Source of the DNA: Streptococcus sp. SN-1
GTDB taxonomy: Bacteria; Bacillota; Bacilli; Lactobacillales; Streptococcaceae
Direction: 5' to 3'
DNA: 64,000 bases
Assembly (NCBI RefSeq): GCF_041154385.1
Contig: NZ_AP028929.1
Coordinates: 1,054,001 to 1,118,000 of the forward strand
Shown here: piece after piece, positions 57,029 to 64,000 of the stretch
Numbering within the stretch: position 1 is the first letter of the stretch
Layout: every line of letters starts with the position of its first letter
Notes under the pieces: generated by a model
What the model saw: the letters and a program-made list of their open reading frames with translations, nothing else
Database searches by the model: none
Told to the model about the DNA's origin: nothing
Position numbers and translations under genes: made by a program

Positions 57029-58138
57029 TTAAGCATTTGTGATTTCTGAAAGACTTACTTTTCGATCTTCTTTAACTGATAAAGTACATGCATCAGCGGT
57101 AGCGATTGATTCTAAAGCAGCTACACCATTGAGAAGTTTTTCAAATTCTTCTGTAATTTCTCCACCTTTAATGATGTCATGTAGATATTCCATTTCTTTA
57201 TCAATACAGGTTTGCAACCATAATGGGCAACGTACTCCTGGTTTACCGTAAGCAATTGCTCCATCCATACCACGACCGGTATAGATAGCTGTACGGTCAT
57301 CATCTTCCTCTTGAGTTTCATGAACTAAGAAGTGTGATTCTCCTTCGCCTTTAACACGAAGAGTACCTCCAGTATTGAACAAGTCAAGTTTGATAGCTCC
57401 TTCAGTTCCTTGAATCAAGACGTAGTGTTCACCCCAACGGAAAGCATTACCATATTCCAAAACAGCATAACGATCATCAGAGTATTCTAGGTTTACAATG
57501 AGCATATCATCTTCATCACCAAAGTTTTCACCTTTATGATATACATTGCCTCCTACCATTGTCGCTTTTTCAGGAAGTCCTCCCATGATAAACTGAATGC
57601 AATCTAATTCATGAATATGGTGGTACAAATGTCCTCCAGATTGAGAACGAAGTTTCTTCCATGATACAGTAGGTTGTTGTTCTTCCCAACCTGTACGAGC
57701 GGCATGGCAATAAAGAACTTTACCGATTTTACCTTGAGTAATCAATTCTTTAGCATGGTGTACACCGTTAAAGAAGTTCATGATGTGGCCAGCCATAAAG
57801 ATAACATTATTTTCTTTACATGCGTCAACCATGGCTTTACAATCTTCATAAGACAATGCAATTGGCTTTTCACAAAATACGTGTTTGCCATGTTGAGCAG
57901 CTTTCACAACAGGTTCACGGTGAAGGTAGCTAGGTGAAGCTACAATCACACAATCAATATCTTCACGTGCTACAAGTTCATCTAAACTTGCACAAACATC
58001 TGATCCCAACTCTTGAGCAACTTCTTCTCCATGATTTGGGTCAAATACCGCAACCACTTTTGCATCTTCAATTTTGTTCATTGAGCGAGCCAAATCAGCT
58101 CCAAAATATCCAGCTCCAACAATACCGTAATTTACCAT
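57029..58138 (-). CDS. Gfo/Idh/MocA-family oxidoreductase
   Basis: 369 residues. The Rossmann motif GAGYFGADLARSM (about 7-19) binds NAD(P), and CEKPIAL near 93-99 carries the family EKP. The C-terminal part is an alpha-beta substrate domain with GGHLYHHIHELDCIQF. Related enzymes (E. coli YjhC, Ruminococcus NanOx) convert 2,7-anhydro-Neu5Ac to Neu5Ac by a transient redox step. Its place right after nanC makes a similar job on anhydro or unsaturated sialic acid likely. The exact substrate is not shown by sequence. TIGR4 has the same gene next to nanC, from recall. Confidence 0.88.
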   Translation of the reverse strand: MVNYGIVGAGYFGADLARSMNKIEDAKVVAVFDPNHGEEVAQELGSDVCASLDELVAREDIDCVIVASPSYLHREPVVKAAQHGKHVFCEKPIALSYEDCKAMVDACKENNVIFMAGHIMNFFNGVHHAKELITQGKIGKVLYCHAARTGWEEQQPTVSWKKLRSQSGGHLYHHIHELDCIQFIMGGLPEKATMVGGNVYHKGENFGDEDDMLIVNLEYSDDRYAVLEYGNAFRWGEHYVLIQGTEGAIKLDLFNTGGTLRVKGEGESHFLVHETQEEDDDRTAIYTGRGMDGAIAYGKPGVRCPLWLQTCIDKEMEYLHDIIKGGEITEEFEKLLNGVAALESIATADACTLSVKEDRKVSLSEITNA

Positions 58139-58177
58139 AATTTTTATCCTCTTTCTATATATTTTTAAATTTCAGCT

Positions 58178-60502
58178 TTAATTCTTTTTCAAATCTTCAA
58201 TCTTAAATGTTAAATATGGTACAACATTTTTCATATGAAGTTCATTACGAGACCATGAATCAAATTTTTCAAACATCAATCCAATTTCATGATTTGGTAA
58301 CTCTGTCAATGTTGAATATGAGTATCCATAGTTACTATAATCAACATCGTGATGATAACGCCAATCAATTGTGTTATCATCATTAATTAGACCAATCGAA
58401 ATTTGTCCGTGTTTACGACCATTTGTGGAGTTTGGAGTACTTAAAATGACAGCCTTTTTACCATCAATCAATTGGCTATAATTGATGATTGATAATTGTG
58501 TTCCATAACTTGGATTTGAAACAAAATTCAAATATTTCGGTGCACTCCAAGTAGTACCTGCGTCTTTACTTGTTAAATATGCAATTTTACCATTATTTGT
58601 ACGCATATATGCTTGAATTACTCCTGGACTCAATTCTACAAATTGTGCTTCTGCTGACCAACTAGAAGGAAGTGGCACTACTTTAACTTTCCAAGATGCT
58701 CCATTATCGTCACTATAAATGAACGCAGACTCTTTACCAGTGTAAGACGGAATAAGAATACGTCCAGTTGAGCTTTCAATGATTCCACGTCCAGGACCTA
58801 AATATGGCGCATTCCGATTAAGTCCCATTATAGGAGGTAATAAAGTTGGTGCAGACCAAGATTCGCCATGATCATTGCTAGAAACATATGCAATATAGTT
58901 CGTTGGCACTACTTTAAACAATGCATCTTTGTAGAAGATATTCATATGGACTTTAGTCCCATTACGATATTCAGTCTTTTTATTATTTTCAAATGAAACC
59001 GAATATTGCTCTACCGTCAAATAATTACCATTTTGTTTAATACCGAATTTTTTATCTACTGAAAATTCAGTTGGTCTGTTGGTACGATCGTCGTATACAG
59101 TACCATTCTCACGAATAGTATAATTGTAATCAGTATCACCTTGTTTCTTTAATTTAAGGTAATAATTACCATCAATTTGTTTATAACCTGAATCTTTTCT
59201 AGTAGCTTCTCTAAAACTTACTCCAGCAGGCATCACATCAGCAAACATGAGTACTTGTTTGTTCTTTTTTTCAACAATAACAGAGTCAATATAGGTTGCA
59301 CCACCGCTGATTTGTAAGTCACGTCCACCAACTTCACGAGGCCATTCTAATGGTACTGGCGCAAAATCATCGAATGCCAATGTTAATTTTGGTTTAGTCC
59401 ATGTCCTACCATTATCATCACTATAACTTGTAGCAATATTAATTTTATTCAAGAAATCATGAGTTCCACCGTAACGAGCGTCAATGCTTGAAAATACCCG
59501 ACCATTGCTAAAAGTATACAGAACTGGAATACGGAAATAGTTAGAACCTGTTGTATCATTAGCCGTATAAATTAAATGTCCAGTAACAGCGTTTGTTGTC
59601 ATCTTTTTAACAGTTTCTTCATCCAATGCACTATTAAAGAATTTGATATTTTCTAGTGTTCCGTTAAAACCAAACGCCGTTTTTCCTGCACGTTTCACTC
59701 CCCCAAGCATATAGTAATCAATACCTTTAATATCCTTGATGCTTAGGAAGTTATCCACTTTCTTTTCTACTACTTTTGTACCATTAGCATATAAAGAATA
59801 TGTTTTTTTGACTGAATCTGCTACTACTGCAACAGTGTTAGTCACAGCCTCTTGTTTGTACTTACCCCAAACTGAAGCAGGTCTGGATACTAGGTGATTT
59901 TTATTGGAAGAAGTATCACGCGCTTCCATTCCCAATTCACCATTGTCTCTAAGGAACACATCTACATAACTATTTTGTTGACCGGGTTTAGAATTAGATA
60001 TTCCAAACAAAGCTTGTAAACCTTTCTCACTAGACTGATTGTACTTAATCACTACAGTAAAGTCACCGCTAGTAAGTTTATCCTTTAACTCATTAGTAAC
60101 GTTTTCTCCGCCCCCTGTTAAAGTAACATTATTTTTTTCTAAGACAGGAGTTTCTTCCGCTGTAGAAGATGGATCCTTAACAGTAGTTTCGACTGTTCGA
60201 GGTTGTACAGTAACTTCCGAAGAATTATCCGATTTAGGTTGTACTCCCGAAATCGCATCCGCTGTGGAAGATTGATCCTTAACAGTAGTTTCAACTGTTC
60301 GAGGTTGTACAGTAACTTCCGAAGAGTTACCCGATTTATGTTGTACTTCCGAAATCGAAGTCGTTGGTGAAACAGGTTGCACCAACTCTGGTGTTGATAC
60401 TTCAGAAGTTTCAGTCTCCTGAGCTGCAACTGAGTTAGCAACAAATGCTGATAATACCACTACAGTACCTAAGGTTACATATTGTTTAATATTTTTTTTC
60501 AT
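58178..60502 (-). CDS. nanC: Secreted sialidase NanC
   Basis: 774 residues. Signal peptide 1-27 ending in VAAQE, a Ser/Thr/Val-rich stalk with a 35-residue repeat, a CBM40-like lectin domain (about 125-305), and a six-bladed catalytic domain. Arg of FRIP is near 327; Asp boxes are SYSDDNGRTW, SSNDHGESW, YSDDNGASW and TSKDAGTTW. A long insertion between the first two boxes is typical of NanB/NanC. NanC makes Neu5Ac2en from alpha2,3-sialosides. There is no LPXTG, so it is released or loosely bound. It agrees with TIGR4 NanC from recall but is 34 residues longer through an extra stalk repeat. Confidence 0.94.
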   Translation of the reverse strand: MKKNIKQYVTLGTVVVLSAFVANSVAAQETETSEVSTPELVQPVSPTTSISEVQHKSGNSSEVTVQPRTVETTVKDQSSTADAISGVQPKSDNSSEVTVQPRTVETTVKDPSSTAEETPVLEKNNVTLTGGGENVTNELKDKLTSGDFTVVIKYNQSSEKGLQALFGISNSKPGQQNSYVDVFLRDNGELGMEARDTSSNKNHLVSRPASVWGKYKQEAVTNTVAVVADSVKKTYSLYANGTKVVEKKVDNFLSIKDIKGIDYYMLGGVKRAGKTAFGFNGTLENIKFFNSALDEETVKKMTTNAVTGHLIYTANDTTGSNYFRIPVLYTFSNGRVFSSIDARYGGTHDFLNKINIATSYSDDNGRTWTKPKLTLAFDDFAPVPLEWPREVGGRDLQISGGATYIDSVIVEKKNKQVLMFADVMPAGVSFREATRKDSGYKQIDGNYYLKLKKQGDTDYNYTIRENGTVYDDRTNRPTEFSVDKKFGIKQNGNYLTVEQYSVSFENNKKTEYRNGTKVHMNIFYKDALFKVVPTNYIAYVSSNDHGESWSAPTLLPPIMGLNRNAPYLGPGRGIIESSTGRILIPSYTGKESAFIYSDDNGASWKVKVVPLPSSWSAEAQFVELSPGVIQAYMRTNNGKIAYLTSKDAGTTWSAPKYLNFVSNPSYGTQLSIINYSQLIDGKKAVILSTPNSTNGRKHGQISIGLINDDNTIDWRYHHDVDYSNYGYSYSTLTELPNHEIGLMFEKFDSWSRNELHMKNVVPYLTFKIEDLKKN
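60179..60350 (-). repeat. 105-bp direct repeat in nanC stalk
   Basis: Two copies (about 60179-60283 and 60284-60350, second partial) encode VQPRTVETTVKD with flanking Ser/Thr residues. It explains the greater length compared with the usual NanC. Confidence 0.8.
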
Positions 60503-60503
60503 T

Positions 60504-60962
60504 TTATTTTTCCTCGTTTAAAACTTTGATAACAAGTTTTTTAACACTTTCATCATTGCAATGAATCTTTGGTTGGTGAAGATCTTCTTCAAAAGTCACC
60601 AACATATTCCCTGGAAGCAATTCAACAATTTGATAGTCTTTGCTATCGTAAAAAGCAATATCCTTCTCTTCACTAAAAGGTACACGTGACTGAGCACGAA
60701 CTGGGGAAGTTACTGCCATTTTTTCAGTATTTTCAACAACAATATGAATATCTAAATATTTCTTATGAGTTTCAAAAATATCTCCTGGAACTCCATCAGC
60801 TAGATAGGTCATACAATTTGCAAAAACATTTTCCCCGTCAATATCAATTTTTCCATCAACTAAATCTGTCAAATTTGTATTTTCTAAAAAATCACAGACT
60901 TTTGAAAAATGTTTATTGACAGAAGCATATCGTCTAAAATCAGATTGTTCAGAAATAATCAT
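60504..60962 (-). CDS. YhcH/NanQ-like (TabA family) sialic acid protein
   Basis: 152 residues with the cupin-like pattern of the YhcH/TabA/YiaL (DUF386) family: FETHKKYLDIHIVVEN near 82-97 provides His and Asp/Glu ligands for metal, and MLVTFEEDLHQPKI near 118-131 gives another His. In E. coli YhcH (NanQ) is a sialic-acid anomerase. Its stop lies 1 bp before nanC, 18 bp after the symporter gene, so it shares the operon. Confidence 0.88.
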   Translation of the reverse strand: MIISEQSDFRRYASVNKHFSKVCDFLENTNLTDLVDGKIDIDGENVFANCMTYLADGVPGDIFETHKKYLDIHIVVENTEKMAVTSPVRAQSRVPFSEEKDIAFYDSKDYQIVELLPGNMLVTFEEDLHQPKIHCNDESVKKLVIKVLNEEK

Positions 60963-60980
60963 ATTATTTTCTCTTTTCTA

Positions 60981-62522
60981 TTAGTGACGAATTTCCCAAC
61001 TTGAATCCGCTTTAATTTCTGGAATATCATGAATCGTTGTATATTTAGGTGCAGATACTTTATTTCCAGTAAGAACAGATACAATATAACCTGAAACTAC
61101 TGATACAGAGATTGAAATCAATGAATATGCCCAGTAGCTAACAGCTGTTGGAGGAAGGAAGTATTTAATAAATACCATGACGATGGTTGATACAATCAGC
61201 GCTGCATAAGCACCTTGTTTATTTGCTTTTTTAGAAACAAATCCAAGAATAAATACACCACCAAGTAGACCAAGTACAAGTCCCATGAAACTATTGAACC
61301 ATTCGTATGCAGATTTAATATCTGAGTGAGCCATGACAATGGAAACACCAATTGAGAATAAACCTACTGCTAGAGATACGAATTGTGCAATTTTCGTACG
61401 ATGATCGTCTGACATATTTTTAGAAATGACATCTTGAATATCCAATGTCCATGAAGTTGCAACAGAGTTCAAACCTGTTGAAATAGTTGATTGAGCTGCG
61501 GCATAAATCGCTGCCAAAATCAAACCTGTGATACCTACTGGTAACTGGTATGCTATAAAGTACATAAAGATTTGGTCTTGAGGGATATCGCTAGCTGCAC
61601 TACCTGCATTTTGTACTTGATAGAATACATACAAACCTGTACCAATCAAGTAAAAGACTGTTGCAGTTGCAAGTGACAAGACACCGTTTGTGAACAACAT
61701 CTTATTAAGTTTCTTAATATTTTGTGTTGTAGTAAAACGTTGAACCAAATCTTGAGATGAAGCATAGGAAGACAAGATTGTAAAACCTGAACCCATCACA
61801 ATTAAGAAGATGGAGTTTGAAAGCAAGTTAGGGTCGAAAAGTTTTTCATTTGCAGCAAGGAATTTCCCGTTTACTAATGTTTCTGCTACTGCACCAAAGC
61901 CACCTTTAATATTAGCCATCAGTACAAATAAAGCTACAACGACACCACTAATCAGAACCACCCCTTGAATAAAGTCTGTCCATAATACGGATTTTAGACC
62001 ACCAGTATAAGAATAAACAATTGCAATTGCACCCATCAAAATAATCAAAATATTGATGTCAATTCCTGTCAATACTGCTAATCCAGCTGATGGGAGGTAC
62101 ATAATGATAGACATACGTCCCAATTGATAAATAATAAACAAGAGTGCTGAAATAATACGAAGTGCTTTAGAATTAAAACGTTTATCCAAGTAATCATATG
62201 CCGTATCGATGTCTATCCGTGCAAAGATAGGTAAGATAAAACGAATTGTCAGTGGAATAGCTACAACCATCCCTAATTGAGCAAACCATAAAATCCAGCT
62301 ACCTGCATAAGAGTTACCAGCGAGTCCCAAGAAGGAAATCGGACTGAGCATTGTGGCAAAAATGGATACCGAAGTAACATACCAAGGAACCGAACCATCT
62401 CCTTTAAAGAACTCTTTTCCTTTCATCTCTTTTTTAGAGAAATAGATACCCGCAACCAACACCGCAAGTAAATAAACAATCAAGATAATTAAGTCAATTA
62501 TTGTAAATCCTGTTGTGCCCAT
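60981..62522 (-). CDS. Sodium:solute symporter, probable sialic acid importer
   Basis: 513 residues with about 13 membrane helices, SSS family. GLKSVLWTDFIQGVVLI (about 180) is the SSS signature, and SYASSQDLVQRF (about 258) forms part of the substrate region. Homologues such as SiaT import Neu5Ac with Na+. Sitting between lyase and sialidase genes, it is likely to import Neu5Ac or its 2,7-anhydro/2,3-ene form. Transport partner of the V-ATPase through sodium is inference. Confidence 0.9.
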   Translation of the reverse strand: MGTTGFTIIDLIILIVYLLAVLVAGIYFSKKEMKGKEFFKGDGSVPWYVTSVSIFATMLSPISFLGLAGNSYAGSWILWFAQLGMVVAIPLTIRFILPIFARIDIDTAYDYLDKRFNSKALRIISALLFIIYQLGRMSIIMYLPSAGLAVLTGIDINILIILMGAIAIVYSYTGGLKSVLWTDFIQGVVLISGVVVALFVLMANIKGGFGAVAETLVNGKFLAANEKLFDPNLLSNSIFLIVMGSGFTILSSYASSQDLVQRFTTTQNIKKLNKMLFTNGVLSLATATVFYLIGTGLYVFYQVQNAGSAASDIPQDQIFMYFIAYQLPVGITGLILAAIYAAAQSTISTGLNSVATSWTLDIQDVISKNMSDDHRTKIAQFVSLAVGLFSIGVSIVMAHSDIKSAYEWFNSFMGLVLGLLGGVFILGFVSKKANKQGAYAALIVSTIVMVFIKYFLPPTAVSYWAYSLISISVSVVSGYIVSVLTGNKVSAPKYTTIHDIPEIKADSSWEIRH

Positions 62523-62549
62523 AACATATCTCCATATTGATTTTATTTA

Positions 62550-63467
62550 TTATAAAAATTCTTTTCGTGCTTGTTGAATAAGTTTTGCTGCTTGTTTTGC
62601 AACTTCCAAGTCACCTTCTGCCAATGCTTCTAAGGGTTGACGAACAGAACCTAAATCAAGTTTTTCATTTAGACGCAAAACCTCTTTTGCTACAGCATAC
62701 ATATTTGCCTTACCTGATACCATCTTATAGATAACTTCATTGATAGCATATTGAAGTTTTTTAGCAGTATCTAAATCTCGTTCTTGAATCAAACTTTCCA
62801 ATTTCAAGAACAAATCTGGCATAACGCCATAAGTACCACCAATACCAGCTTCTGCTCCCATCAAGCGACCACCAAGATATTGTTCGTCTGGACCATTAAA
62901 TACAATGTAATCTTCTCCACCTGCAGCTACAAACATTTGAATATCTTGTACAGGCATAGAAGAATTTTTAACTCCGATCACACGAGGATTTTGACGCATT
63001 GTTGCATACAAACTACCAGTCAACGCAACCCCTGCCAATTGTGGAATATTATAAATGATAAAATCTGTATTTGGCGCAGCTTCACTCATTGCATTCCAAT
63101 ATGCCGCGATTGAATATTCTGGCAATTTGAAGTAAATAGGTGGGATAGCAGCAATAGCATCGACTCCAACACTTTCTGAATGTTTTGCCAATTCAATACT
63201 ATCTTTCGTGTTATTACATGCAACATGGTTGATAACTGTTAATTTACCTTTAGCAACTTCCATAACAGCTTCAATAATTTGTTTACGATCTTCTACACTT
63301 TGGTAAATACATTCACCTGAAGAACCATTTACATAGATACCTTTTACACCTTTGTCAATGAAATATTGCACCAGAGATTTTACACGTTCTTGGCTAATTT
63401 CACCATTTTCATCATAGCAAGCATAAAATGCAGGAATAACGCCTTTGTATTTAGTTAAATCTTTCAT
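62550..63467 (-). CDS. nanA: N-acetylneuraminate lyase
   Basis: 305 residues, TIM-barrel aldolase of the DapA family. It cleaves Neu5Ac to ManNAc and pyruvate. GSSGECIYQSVEDRK near 50 binds the carboxylate; Tyr in IIYNIPQLAG (about 139) and Schiff-base Lys in VIGVKNSSMP (about 167) match the catalytic pair. AAAGGAG precedes the ATG. The symbol follows E. coli; in pneumococcus nanA also names a neuraminidase, which this is not. Confidence 0.93.
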   Translation of the reverse strand: MKDLTKYKGVIPAFYACYDENGEISQERVKSLVQYFIDKGVKGIYVNGSSGECIYQSVEDRKQIIEAVMEVAKGKLTVINHVACNNTKDSIELAKHSESVGVDAIAAIPPIYFKLPEYSIAAYWNAMSEAAPNTDFIIYNIPQLAGVALTGSLYATMRQNPRVIGVKNSSMPVQDIQMFVAAGGEDYIVFNGPDEQYLGGRLMGAEAGIGGTYGVMPDLFLKLESLIQERDLDTAKKLQYAINEVIYKMVSGKANMYAVAKEVLRLNEKLDLGSVRQPLEALAEGDLEVAKQAAKLIQQARKEFL

Positions 63468-63491
63468 CAGATTTCTCCTTTATATTGTTTT

Positions 63492-64000
63492 TTATTTGAT
63501 GACATTAATAAATCGCTGAGCAATTTCTTTTGGACGTGTAATCGCTCCACCAATGACAACACTGGTAACACCTAAACTATAAGCTTTTTTTAATTGTTCT
63601 GGATAATGAATTTTTCCTTCGGCAATTACCGGAATATTAAAATCAGCCAATTTTTTCATTAGTTCAAAATCAGGCTCATCTGATTGTACACTTGTACTTG
63701 TGTAGCCTGATAATGTTGTACCAACAAAATCAACGCCTGATTTAAATGCATAGAGACCTTCATCAAAATTACTTACATCCGCCATCAACAATTGATTAGG
63801 ATATTTTTCTTTTATTTTTTTGATAAATTCACTGACAACTAAGCCATCATATCTTGGTCTTAAAGTTGCATCAAATGCAATGACTGTTGTTCCGCATTCT
63901 ACAAGTTCATCTACTTCTTTCATCGTAGCAGTAATATATGGTTCTTGAGGTGGATAATCTCTTTTGATAATTCCAATTATTGGTAAATCTACTACTTTCT
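63492..64000 (-). CDS. nanE: N-acetylmannosamine-6-phosphate 2-epimerase (5' end outside window)
   Basis: The frame continues through the window end (the ATG at 63923 is internal). 169 codons are visible, of about 232 for the family. It converts ManNAc-6-P to GlcNAc-6-P. Seen: [10 protein letters not shown] and the Lys/Asp region, [59 protein letters not shown], all typical NanE. First gene in view of the nan operon; the operon promoter lies beyond the window. Confidence 0.93.
   Translation of the reverse strand, partial: KVVDLPIIGIIKRDYPPQEPYITATMKEVDELVECGTTVIAFDATLRPRYDGLVVSEFIKKIKEKYPNQLLMADVSNFDEGLYAFKSGVDFVGTTLSGYTSTSVQSDEPDFELMKKLADFNIPVIAEGKIHYPEQLKKAYSLGVTSVVIGGAITRPKEIAQRFINVIK

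Overview
The window reads as a Streptococcus of the mitis group, very close to S. pneumoniae. It is AT-rich, and every supported gene lies on the minus strand. It holds an IgA1 metalloprotease beside a ZmpB-like metalloprotease, a sialidase that matches NanC from recall along nearly its whole length, the nan catabolic genes, an ntp V-type ATPase operon and a pezAT toxin-antitoxin pair. The combination of IgA protease, a Tn5252-like conjugative block, V-ATPase and nanC is typical of pneumococcus and its closest relatives. Species cannot be settled by eye.

Layout. (1) 1-7201: 5' end of a ZmpB-like zinc metalloprotease, then a full-length IgA1 protease carrying an extra trypsin-like domain and a 20-residue repeat tract. 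(2) About 7500-46445: the conjugation, DNA-processing and cargo part of an integrative conjugative element (ICE). Conjugation genes form three transcription units (46223 to 36890, 25140 to 17786, 11647 to 8937). Each starts at a promoter with the same unusual element, TGTGATA-N4-TTTCAA-N11-TATAAT-like. Cargo sits between the units: pezAT, a two-component system plus BceAB-type ABC transporter next to two broken lantibiotic-like peptide genes, and a 3374-residue LPXTG surface protein flanked by 143-bp direct repeats. No relaxase, integrase or excisionase is present although both flanks are chromosomal, so the element looks stranded. (3) 46445-47305: decayed DNA with a 5'-truncated ABC ATPase. 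(4) 47306-55957: ntpFIKECGABD, a rotary V/A-type (probably Na+) ATPase. (5) 55982-64000: ROK kinase, Gfo/Idh oxidoreductase, NanC sialidase, YhcH/NanQ-like protein, sodium:solute symporter, N-acetylneuraminate lyase and the 3' part of nanE.

How the parts work together. The nan genes release, import and break down sialic acid and probably its anhydro or unsaturated forms. The V-ATPase may maintain the sodium balance used by the sodium-coupled importer. The ICE block encodes a type IV secretion apparatus (VirB4, PrgI, VirB6-like, pilin-like, VirB8-like, VirD4, CHAP hydrolase) and a DarB-like methyltransferase-helicase. The remaining cargo concerns peptide sensing and resistance, adhesion and addiction. 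The most notable signals are the shared ICE promoter element, the two peptide genes broken at the same leader/core junction while their putative operators survive, the direct repeats around the giant adhesin, and a structured leader in front of the first conjugation operon.

Positions of short motifs were read by hand and may be off by a base. Family names rest on recalled motifs, not on a search.
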